Origin: Verrucomicrobiaceae bacterium
Lineage (GTDB): Bacteria > Verrucomicrobiota > Verrucomicrobiia > Verrucomicrobiales > Verrucomicrobiaceae
Reading direction: 5' to 3'
DNA length: 21,212 nucleotides
Assembly: GCA_021151605.1 (NCBI GenBank)
Contig: JAGKWZ010000075.1
Location: forward strand, 1 to 21,212
In this document: one piece after another, positions 8,799 through 15,798 of the stretch
How positions within the stretch are numbered: the stretch's first letter is position 1
Layout: each line of letters starts with the position of its first letter
Notes under the pieces: generated by a model
Seen by the model: the letters and a program-made list of their open reading frames with translations, nothing else
Told to the model about the DNA's origin: nothing
Database searches by the model: none
Position numbers and translations under genes: made by a program

Positions 8799-11474
8799 CT
8801 ATCTCCTCAGACTCGGCGGAGGCGGTGCCTTCTTGACCCCATCACGGGTAAACATCCGGTCGAAGAATCCTTTTTTCTTAGACTGCTGAGCGGCGCGGTC
8901 GGCGGCATCGGAGGTGCGCTGGGCTTGGATGTTCACATCTTCAGGGAAGCGCTCGGCGATATCTGCCCCGATCTTGGTGCGGTAGTCTTCCTTGGCGGAA
9001 CTGATGCGCAAATTGTTGTCGCTGGTGACGACCGTAGGCTGGATGAAGATGAGCAGTTCCTTCCGCTGGGCGGTGTTTTGGTTGTGCTTGAAAAGATTGC
9101 CAACGCCAGGGATGCGGCTGAGGAAAGGCGTGCCGGAGGTGCTGCGCTTGTCGCTGTCTGAGATAAGACCGCCAAGGACGATGGTGTTACCATCGCGCAC
9201 ATTCACGGACGTGACGATCTGCTCGGTGGCGATGATGGGCACGACGTTTTGAGCGATGGTGGTTTCATCGACCACGGTGTCATTGACCTGGGCGATGGTG
9301 AGGTTGACCTCGCCATCCTCATTGATGAGGGGGACGACTTCGAGCTTCAGGACGACGTCGCGATACTCGATGGTGGTGGTGAAGGTGCCGGCATTATTGC
9401 CATTGAGATTCTGCACCGTTTGAGCAGGCACCGGGATGAGGCTGCCCGAGGTGATCACGGCCTTTTTGTTATTTAGAGCAAAGACGGAGGGACGGGAGAG
9501 CACCTTGAAGCGATCTGTAGTTTCCAAGGCAGAGACATACACGTCCAGACCGGAACCGATGGAGCCGTAGAGATTCAATCCGCTGGCTGCTGGGATGGCA
9601 TTGGCAAGGTTGCTCCTGATGTTGGGGACGCGATTGTTTAGCAGCCCGGTGACGTTTTGTCCGGCGGTGAAGTTCGGGTTATTGGTGCCATTCCCGACAT
9701 CAGCCAGGTAGTCGAAGCCGAAATCAAAGCCATCACCCAGGGTGAGCTGGCCGATGACGGTGGCGAGATAGACCTGAGCAGGCTTGCGATCGAGTTTGTC
9801 GAGCAGGCCATTTACTTTCTCGATCTCACTGGTGCGACCAACGACCAAGATGGTGTTGGACATCGGATCAGCGATGACCCGAGTCTTGCCGACAAGGACG
9901 GAAATGGGTGCATTGTCCTCAGATGGGCCTTGGATCACGTCCGCGCGACTCCCGATGCTAGTGGTGGCGCCTGAAGCGGTGTCATCGGCTCCACTGCTGC
10001 CAGAGGTGCCCAGGACCTGACCGCCACGAGTGCCTGTCGTGGTGCGGCCACCGAGAAGCTGGCTGCTCGTCGAGGCGAAACTCTGCTGGCGCTGGCTTTG
10101 CAAACTACCTCCGCCAGGAAGTGACGTGGTGCCACCAGTAGGCTCCGTGAGGAGATCGACGACAGCGGCCATGACATCTACAGCAGCTGCGTATTTGAGC
10201 TTCCTCTCAAAAGGAACATCCACTTTCAGCGGCTTATCGAACTCCGCAATCATGCTGGCGATGTAGGTGTAATCTGCGGTCGAAGCGACGACGAGGATTT
10301 GATTGAGACGAGTGTCAGCGACGACCTGCGCCGTGGTGGCAGGCTCAGAGGGAGAATTCGGGATGACCCACTGGCCGTTAATAAACACGGGGTTCACTCG
10401 AGGTGCGTTGTCACGATTGTTGCTGCTGTTATTGTTGTTGTTGTCGTTTTCTTTGCGGCCATCGCTGGCGTTTCCCCGGATGGTATTGACGCCTTTGGTT
10501 TCCTTTTCCTCGGCCTGGGCTGTCAGAGTGGCCTGGATGATCTGGGCCACGGTGGCGGCATCGGCATGCTCTAGAGGGATGAATTTGGTAACGAGAGAGG
10601 CGGCACTAGCGGCGATGTCGATGGCTTCGCGAATGCTGATGAGCTGCTTCACGACGGTGCTGCTCTCCGTGATCAAGAGTCCAGGCGGCACGAGGACGGG
10701 AGTGATGCGGCCATAAACGCCGAGGCCAACATGACCGGAAAGCATGGTGCCAGCCGTCTCGGGGTCGAGATTGTCCAGCTTCATGAAGTAGGTGACGATG
10801 GTCTCGCCCACTGGGAGATCCTGGGCGGAGGTGTAAAACTTCACCCCGTGGGAGAACTGCACGGCATTGGCACTTTGGCTGCGGGCAGGCAGAATGCGGG
10901 CGCTTTTCCCATCTGATTCCATGACGATGGCATAGCCATTGGTGAGCAAGGTGGCCTCAATGAGTTTGATGGCCTCGGATTTCTCCACAGCTCTCGGGGT
11001 GGCCAGGCTGACAGGCGCACCTTCGAGGATGCTGGTGTCTTTGATCAGGGTCACGCCAGTGAGCATCTCATAAATGCTGAGCATGTCCATGACTGGGTTG
11101 TTTGGGAACTGAAGAACAATCTTTTCCCCCTCCATGCGGATAGTCTGGGAGAGCGTGCTCGCGGCATCGCCACCACCACCTCCGCCCATGCCAGGAGGGC
11201 CACCGAAACCACCTCCAGGACCACCTTCGCCGAAGCGACGACGTCCACCTCCAGGGCCAAAACCGCCAGCTCCCGGAGGCCCACCAGGGCCTGCAGGACG
11301 AGCACCCTCGGCGCCATCCGCAGGCGGGGCAGCAGGAGGTGCGGGAGAGGCTGGAACTGACGCTGCAGGAGCTGGCTCTGCTGCCGGTGCCTTTGGAGCT
11401 GGGGCGGCATCCTGAGCGGAAAGGGTAGCCGCGAGGGTGAGCGAGGTAGTAAGTGAGACGAGGGAACGATGCAT
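8799..11474 (-). CDS. Secretin, GspD/PilQ family, with long low-complexity N-terminus
   Basis: Outer-membrane channel of a type II secretion or type IV pilus machine. The 891-residue protein has a signal peptide (about 1-20), then a Pro/Ala-rich (22-58) and Gly/Pro-rich (59-104) segment. Periplasmic modules follow: N0-like (about 112-198), N1-like (210-290), N2-like (292-420, interrupted by an Asn-rich insert near 342-354) and N3-like (421-565, with a Ser/Gly/Thr-rich insert 446-510). The secretin core runs from about 566 to 816 and includes VLSRPSVFALNNKKAVI and the signature from VNVRDGNTIVLGGLISD through SRIPGVGNLF to ELLIFIQPTVV. The C-terminal tail (820-891) is charged and ends in a proline run. 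Last of four co-directional assembly genes; gap to the preceding gene is 70 bases. Confidence 0.93.
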   Translation of the reverse strand: MHRSLVSLTTSLTLAATLSAQDAAPAPKAPAAEPAPAASVPASPAPPAAPPADGAEGARPAGPGGPPGAGGFGPGGGRRRFGEGGPGGGFGGPPGMGGGGGGDAASTLSQTIRMEGEKIVLQFPNNPVMDMLSIYEMLTGVTLIKDTSILEGAPVSLATPRAVEKSEAIKLIEATLLTNGYAIVMESDGKSARILPARSQSANAVQFSHGVKFYTSAQDLPVGETIVTYFMKLDNLDPETAGTMLSGHVGLGVYGRITPVLVPPGLLITESSTVVKQLISIREAIDIAASAASLVTKFIPLEHADAATVAQIIQATLTAQAEEKETKGVNTIRGNASDGRKENDNNNNNSSNNRDNAPRVNPVFINGQWVIPNSPSEPATTAQVVADTRLNQILVVASTADYTYIASMIAEFDKPLKVDVPFERKLKYAAAVDVMAAVVDLLTEPTGGTTSLPGGGSLQSQRQQSFASTSSQLLGGRTTTGTRGGQVLGTSGSSGADDTASGATTSIGSRADVIQGPSEDNAPISVLVGKTRVIADPMSNTILVVGRTSEIEKVNGLLDKLDRKPAQVYLATVIGQLTLGDGFDFGFDYLADVGNGTNNPNFTAGQNVTGLLNNRVPNIRSNLANAIPAASGLNLYGSIGSGLDVYVSALETTDRFKVLSRPSVFALNNKKAVITSGSLIPVPAQTVQNLNGNNAGTFTTTIEYRDVVLKLEVVPLINEDGEVNLTIAQVNDTVVDETTIAQNVVPIIATEQIVTSVNVRDGNTIVLGGLISDSDKRSTSGTPFLSRIPGVGNLFKHNQNTAQRKELLIFIQPTVVTSDNNLRISSAKEDYRTKIGADIAERFPEDVNIQAQRTSDAADRAAQQSKKKGFFDRMFTRDGVKKAPPPPSLRR

Positions 11475-11544
11475 TAGAAAATGGGTGAGACGCTAGGGTC
11501 AGTGAATCAATGGGTGGGAGATCAAAAGAGGTCGGAGATGGCTG

Positions 11545-12195
11545 TTATTTCCCGCCTTTGTCTTCCTTTTCGATTCGCTCAAACTCTTTGCGGATGATGT
11601 TGCGGCGATCTTCTTCGGGTGCGTTGCGGAATTTTTCGTCGCTAAATTTGCTGCGCATCATGTCGCGGAACTTATCCTTGGCCTTGTCGGAGAGGGACTC
11701 GTATTTTTTTCGATCCTCCTCGCTGGGGCCGCGGCCCTCGCGACGGAAGCCCTCGCCACCAGAAGGACGATCTCCACTGCCCTTGTCGCCTTTCTCTTTC
11801 TTACCGCCCTTCATGTCGGCGGCAGTGATGGTGGCGTAGCTGACTTTGACCTGCTCGCCGCCGATGGTGACGACGGCTCGGCTGCGGGTGATGTCGGGTG
11901 CTGGCATGGCTTCGTTGAGCACCCAGCCTTGAAAATTGGGTTCGTTGGAGACGATGAAGCTCTCCTTGGTCTCCTTGTTAAAGATCGTCGCCACGGGTTT
12001 GCCATTGATGTAGGCGATGCCGGTGAGCACGAGATTGTCAGACATGTTCACCATCCGGGTGAAGGGCGAACTCGTGGAGATGGAGGCCAGGGATTCGGGA
12101 TCAAAGGGCTGCGGCAGATCTGGATCTGGCTCGACGGCGAGCAGCGCCGAAGGCAGAAGAAACAGAGCGCGAAACAACTTGGTGACGAGTTTCAT
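11545..12195 (-). CDS. Candidate GspC/PilP-like periplasmic protein with charged C-terminal tail
   Basis: A 216-residue protein between the GspM/PilO-like gene and the secretin. It has a hydrophobic N-terminal export or anchor segment (about 5-20), a compact beta-rich region (about 50-122, including LVLTGIAYINGKPVATIF and a closing VVTIGGEQVKVSYA) whose pattern resembles the secretin-binding domain of PilP and the HR domain of GspC, and a highly charged, probably helical tail (127-216) rich in Lys, Asp, Glu and Arg. The tail replaces the PDZ domain of classic GspC. Assignment rests on gene order (the PilP slot) and pattern similarity, not on a strong motif. The ATG at 12195 follows the preceding gene by 17 bases; the longer reading to 12261 lies inside that gene. 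Confidence 0.6.
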   Translation of the reverse strand: MKLVTKLFRALFLLPSALLAVEPDPDLPQPFDPESLASISTSSPFTRMVNMSDNLVLTGIAYINGKPVATIFNKETKESFIVSNEPNFQGWVLNEAMPAPDITRSRAVVTIGGEQVKVSYATITAADMKGGKKEKGDKGSGDRPSGGEGFRREGRGPSEEDRKKYESLSDKAKDKFRDMMRSKFSDEKFRNAPEEDRRNIIRKEFERIEKEDKGGK

Positions 12196-12212
12196 ATCAG
12201 AGAAGCCGTGGG

Positions 12213-12764
12213 TTAGATCCCAGCGTCCGGTTTGAACCAGCGGGCGAGGGTGAGGTTGCAAATGACCTGGGGTGTCTTTTCACGAGAGCGGGTATCGATC
12301 TCGACCTGGAGTTCCCTCACTGCCTGAAATTTTTCAGGTGATTGCAGTCCCGCCAGCCAATCGAGCACCTTGGTTTGATCCCCACGTAGCCTTACTGAAA
12401 TCGTGACTTCGCGGTAGTTTGGATTCTGGGTGTTGAGCGGCGGCAGCGTAGGCTGTTCGGCCGTGATACCCCATTCGAGCGCGGAGTCCTCCAGATCCTG
12501 AAGAAGCTGTCCCTGCGCACGGCCAAGGCTTTCAGTGGTCGGCATCATCTCGATGAGCCAGTTGCGGCGTTTGTTCCAAAATGGGCTCTCCTTGACCCAG
12601 CCATCATTCTCCATTTTCTGGCGCTGAAGACTGGCGATCTTCTCCAGCGCCACCTTGCGGCGATCGAGGAACTGCTTCGCGACAATCATCCCAGCCATAA
12701 GCACGAGCACGCCCACACAGAGGAGCAGGAGATTCTTTTCACGGGATGTCAGCTTGGTGGCCAT
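12213..12764 (-). CDS. GspM/PilO-like inner-membrane assembly protein
   Basis: A 183-residue bitopic protein: short basic cytoplasmic start (MATKLTSREKN), one transmembrane helix (about 11-30), a coiled-coil-like segment (31-55) and a periplasmic alpha/beta domain that ends in VICNLTLARWF. The layout and size match GspM and PilO, which dimerise with GspL/PilN to form the inner-membrane alignment complex. It follows the GspL-like gene by 35 bases and precedes the candidate GspC/PilP gene by 17 bases, the order expected for pilM-N-O-P-Q. Sequence conservation in this family is low, so the call leans on topology and context. Confidence 0.75.
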   Translation of the reverse strand: MATKLTSREKNLLLLCVGVLVLMAGMIVAKQFLDRRKVALEKIASLQRQKMENDGWVKESPFWNKRRNWLIEMMPTTESLGRAQGQLLQDLEDSALEWGITAEQPTLPPLNTQNPNYREVTISVRLRGDQTKVLDWLAGLQSPEKFQAVRELQVEIDTRSREKTPQVICNLTLARWFKPDAGI

Positions 12765-12799
12765 GGTGAGTGATAGTTTTGGGCTGATTCTTGAAATGA

Positions 12800-14017
12800 C
12801 TACTGTGCCTTCCCTTGCGTGCGGAATTCTGCCTTACCGTTCTTCACATTCGGACTGGGTTTAGACCAAGTGTAGCGGCTGAGCACGGGGTGCTTTTGGA
12901 GATCTTCCATGAACTGCACCGCCGTCTGCGCATCACGGGCCTCCCCCTGGATGTCCATGGCATCGTCTTTGATCTGGAAGCGCCGAATCACGATCCCGCT
13001 GGGTGGCATGAGCTTGGTCACCTCCGTCAGCAGGACCATCGGGTAACGTTTGGGCTCGATGGCCGGCGCGAGTGACTTCCACATGTCCGCCGTCTTGCGC
13101 ACTTGCGCGGCTGGAGCAGTGCTTTCATCCACCTCTGCCTGGAGCTGAGCCGCGTGCGTTTCCTGAAAGCGTAAATAGGCGAAGGCGAGAAAGGCCAGTG
13201 CCATGAAAAGCAGCCCGGCGAGCACGCCATAGCGAAGGATCTTCCCACGGCGTGCCGCGCTTTGCTGTGATTCACGAACCACGGCGGGGAGCAATTTCGG
13301 CCAAGAATGGGTATCGAGATCGGAATTCGGCGGAAGTTGCGCCAATGGGCGGACGGTCAAGCCAGTGAGATCCTGCAGCGTCTCGATCTGAGTTCGATCC
13401 CAGGACTGCCCGATGAGACTGATTCCAGTGAAAAGTCCCTCACCGAGTTCCGCCTCCAATGAAATCCTCGCCAATACGATCTCCTGCGCCAATTCCTCTG
13501 AACTCAGCGTCGCGGCCGGAGCAAAGATGTGACTGTGGTATAGCTTTCCCTGATAGCCTGCCGCGAGCACTTGAGACCCATTTTCCTCTAGGATGACGAT
13601 CTGACCTGCTGGCAGATTCACCAGCCGCAGCGCCGCCGTGTAGTCAGAGGCCTGCATCAGGGCGAGTTCGGACGGAAAAGGGTCCGCCAAGACATCCACA
13701 CTCACCGTCGCACTGGAGGCCGTCTGCGTGAGAAGATGCCAGCGGAAATTCCGCTCAGCTCCACCGACGAGCTTCAAGCCTCGACGCTCAAGCTGGGTGA
13801 TGATGATCTGCTCCAGCATGTCGTGGTCCGTATTGGGCAGCAGCAAACCCACCGTGCGGCAGGCCGAAGCAGGCAATCCCACAACGAGGGGCTTTCCTTT
13901 GGCCTGAACGCTAGAAGGCGTCTCCACAGCCTCTCCTGGCCCGCTCGTCCTCGGTTTCCACAAGCGCCACGAAGCATCAGGAGACGGAAGTAGCAGGGTA
14001 GATGCGGCGAAAGACAT
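12800..14017 (-). CDS. GspL / PilM-PilN-like inner-membrane assembly protein
   Basis: A 405-residue protein with a large cytoplasmic part (1-260), a single transmembrane helix (about 262-283, YGVLAGLLFMALAFLAFAYL) and a periplasmic ferredoxin-like part (about 310-395, including LTEVTKLMPPSGIVIRRF and a MEDLQKHPVLSRYTWSKP end). This is the architecture of GspL, equivalent to PilM joined to PilN: an actin-like cytoplasmic domain that contacts the assembly ATPase plus a periplasmic domain that pairs with GspM/PilO. The ATG at 14017 is chosen because the longer reading (to 14401) overlaps the divergent aminotransferase gene on the other strand. It is the first gene of the four-gene operon; no ATPase, platform protein or pilin lies in the window. 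Confidence 0.78.
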   Translation of the reverse strand: MSFAASTLLLPSPDASWRLWKPRTSGPGEAVETPSSVQAKGKPLVVGLPASACRTVGLLLPNTDHDMLEQIIITQLERRGLKLVGGAERNFRWHLLTQTASSATVSVDVLADPFPSELALMQASDYTAALRLVNLPAGQIVILEENGSQVLAAGYQGKLYHSHIFAPAATLSSEELAQEIVLARISLEAELGEGLFTGISLIGQSWDRTQIETLQDLTGLTVRPLAQLPPNSDLDTHSWPKLLPAVVRESQQSAARRGKILRYGVLAGLLFMALAFLAFAYLRFQETHAAQLQAEVDESTAPAAQVRKTADMWKSLAPAIEPKRYPMVLLTEVTKLMPPSGIVIRRFQIKDDAMDIQGEARDAQTAVQFMEDLQKHPVLSRYTWSKPSPNVKNGKAEFRTQGKAQ

Positions 14018-14164
14018 GAAGTGGGCGTGGCGAGGGGAGCCATTGGAACGTGCAAGACTTTGGGAAGTTGCGCAATTTCGATGCTCGTTTGCCTCAAGTC
14101 CGACTCTGATAAAGACCTCGCTTGCACCAAGTGCATAGAGATGGCTGGATGCTGCATGTATTCG
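14018..14164. other. Divergent intergenic region between secretion operon and aminotransferase operon
   Basis: This 147-base region must hold the promoters of both outward-facing operons. I could not pick a confident -35/-10 pair on either strand. It contains short palindromes (TTGCGCAA near 14068; TGCAC/GTGCA near 14125) that could be operators, but they are too short to be sure. Confidence 0.35.
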
Positions 14165-14992
14165 ATGGTCTGGCTGAACGGTTCCCTCATGCCTCTGCAC
14201 GAGGCGCGCATCTCCCCCCTGGACCATGGGCTTTTGGTCGGCGATGGCGTCTTCGAGACGCTCGTCGCCCGCAATGGCCAGCTCTTTGCCGTGCATGAGC
14301 ACTGGGAGCGCCTCGTTCACTCTTGCAATGTCATGGGGCTGAAGCCTGTGCCAGAGGAAGAATTTACTGCGGCCATGGTGGCCGTGCTTGAGGCCAATCA
14401 CCTGCCGAATGCACGAGTCCGCTTCACATTGACCAGCGGAGATGGCCCACTCGGATCGGATCGTGGCGACAGTCCTGGGACCATGCTGGTGACCTCATCC
14501 AGCTTGAACACCTGGCCTTCCACGGAGCGAGTCAGTCTTTCGTCCTGGCCACGACTGGAGAATGGCGCTCTCACAGGCGTGAAAACCACTTCCTACGGCG
14601 ACAACGTCCGTGCTCTGGCGCTCGCCAAGTCACGCGGCTGCGGTGAAGCTCTGCTGGCCAACACGCGCGGTGAGCTTTGTGAGGGCACAGGCAGCAATGT
14701 CTTCCTGGTCCTGAATGGCAAGCTGGTCACGCCGCCGCTGTCCTCCGGCTGTCTCGCGGGGGTGACGCGAAAACTGGTCATCATGGCCTGTGCCCAGATG
14801 GGGCTTCCATGCTTTGAGGAGGCCATCCCCGTCTCTGCTCTGGCTGAATGTGAGGAGGCCTTTCTGACGTCTTCGACCCGCGATGTCCACCCCATCGCCG
14901 AGATCGATGGCCGCGCTCTTTCCGCCCCCGGTCCAGTCACCTCTCAGGTGCAGACCGCCTTCCAGCATATCGCTGGCCACTACTTCACCTGA
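14165..14992 (+). CDS. Aminotransferase class IV (PLP-dependent; aminodeoxychorismate lyase / branched-chain or D-amino acid aminotransferase-like)
   Basis: PLP-dependent fold-type IV enzyme, 275 residues, similar in length to PabC and D-amino acid aminotransferase. Visible hallmarks: the start MVWLNGSLMPLHEARISP, the segment DHGLLVGDGVFET (20-32), the PLP lysine Lys140 in GVKTTSYGDNVRAL, and the cofactor-phosphate segment ELCEGTGSNVF (170-180) with Glu173. The sequence does not decide between 4-amino-4-deoxychorismate lyase (folate synthesis) and a transaminase. The ATG at 14165 matches the usual family start; in-frame ATGs at 14156 and 14141 are possible, and the long reading back to 14021 is non-homologous and cysteine-rich. 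The next gene begins 6 bases after the stop. Confidence 0.87.
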   Translation: MVWLNGSLMPLHEARISPLDHGLLVGDGVFETLVARNGQLFAVHEHWERLVHSCNVMGLKPVPEEEFTAAMVAVLEANHLPNARVRFTLTSGDGPLGSDRGDSPGTMLVTSSSLNTWPSTERVSLSSWPRLENGALTGVKTTSYGDNVRALALAKSRGCGEALLANTRGELCEGTGSNVFLVLNGKLVTPPLSSGCLAGVTRKLVIMACAQMGLPCFEEAIPVSALAECEEAFLTSSTRDVHPIAEIDGRALSAPGPVTSQVQTAFQHIAGHYFT

Positions 14993-14998
14993 TCTACC

Positions 14999-15697
14999 AT
15001 GGACTCACCGAAGCCCGTCGGCCCGCGCCGTGAACTCAAATCCCGCAATACTGCCTGGGCTCGAGCACTGGCCCGCCTGGCCTGCGCCTCGGGCATCACA
15101 CCGAATGCCATCTCCGTCATGAGTATTGCCTTTGCTGCCGGAGCATTTGTCTGCTTCTGGCTCGCTCCAGACATGAAGACTGCCGGCGGTGCCTCGCTCC
15201 TTTGGGTAGCTGCCGCCGTCTGCATCCAGCTCCGCCTGCTCTGCAATCTACTCGACGGCATGGTCGCCGTGGAGGGTGGCAAGGCATCTCCCACCGGCCC
15301 TATTTATAATGAAGCGCCGGATCGCGTAGCCGATGTGCTCATCCTCGTCGGTGCTGGTTACAGCACGAATGTCGAGCCCGGCGTCATCAAGCTCTTTGGT
15401 GAACTGCCCCTCGGCTGGGCCTGCGCGGTGCTCGCCATGGGCACTGCCTACATCCGGTTGCTCCAAGGGACACTGACGACCCAGCAAAGCTTCATGGGAC
15501 CGATGGCGAAACAACACCGCATGGCCGTGCTTACACTGGGCACTCTCGCCGCCGCCGGGCAGCAGTTCTTTGATGCCGAAGTCGCCGGGCCTCAGATCCA
15601 AGGGCTGCTGATCGCCCTCGTCGTCATTTTCGTCGGAGCCATCGTCACCTGCCTCCGCCGCTTGAATCTGATCGCCCGGCAATTGCACGCCAAGTGA
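14999..15697 (+). CDS. CDP-alcohol phosphatidyltransferase family membrane protein with degenerate active-site motif
   Basis: A 232-residue multi-pass membrane protein of the CDP-OH-P transferase superfamily, which joins CDP-activated lipids or polyols to an alcohol. Hydrophobic segments fall near 38-55, 64-82, 110-120, 137-152, 173-187 and 202-217. The catalytic motif region is at 83-112: Asp86-Gly87, Ala90, Gly100 and Asp108 are present. Three canonical positions differ: the first Asp is Asn83, the Arg is Val91 and the third Asp is Asn104; Asp112 is an additional acid. The segment DGMVAVEGGKASPTG and YNEAPDRVADV look well preserved, so this may be a distinct subfamily and not a decaying gene. 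It starts 6 bases after the aminotransferase stop. Confidence 0.85.
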   Translation: MDSPKPVGPRRELKSRNTAWARALARLACASGITPNAISVMSIAFAAGAFVCFWLAPDMKTAGGASLLWVAAAVCIQLRLLCNLLDGMVAVEGGKASPTGPIYNEAPDRVADVLILVGAGYSTNVEPGVIKLFGELPLGWACAVLAMGTAYIRLLQGTLTTQQSFMGPMAKQHRMAVLTLGTLAAAGQQFFDAEVAGPQIQGLLIALVVIFVGAIVTCLRRLNLIARQLHAK

Positions 15698-15798
15698 AGA
15701 TCCTGCCCGCAGATGCGCTGAACACCATCGCCGCATTTGACTCCTGCTCATCTTCCTTCTACCAGCCGGTAGCAACCACAGCGTCCCCTTCCCTTTCC

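Noticed and set aside
10415..10450. Simple repeat of TTG/TTA-type triplets
   Set aside because: It encodes the Asn-rich loop of the secretin on the minus strand; it is in-frame low-complexity coding sequence, not a separate repeat element or CRISPR.
11134..11415. Plus-strand proline/glycine-rich 93-codon frame
   Set aside because: It is the antisense shadow of the low-complexity secretin N-terminus.
14018..14401. Longer N-terminus for the GspL/PilM-N-like protein
   Set aside because: The extension runs antisense through the coding part of the aminotransferase gene and has no membrane or domain pattern.
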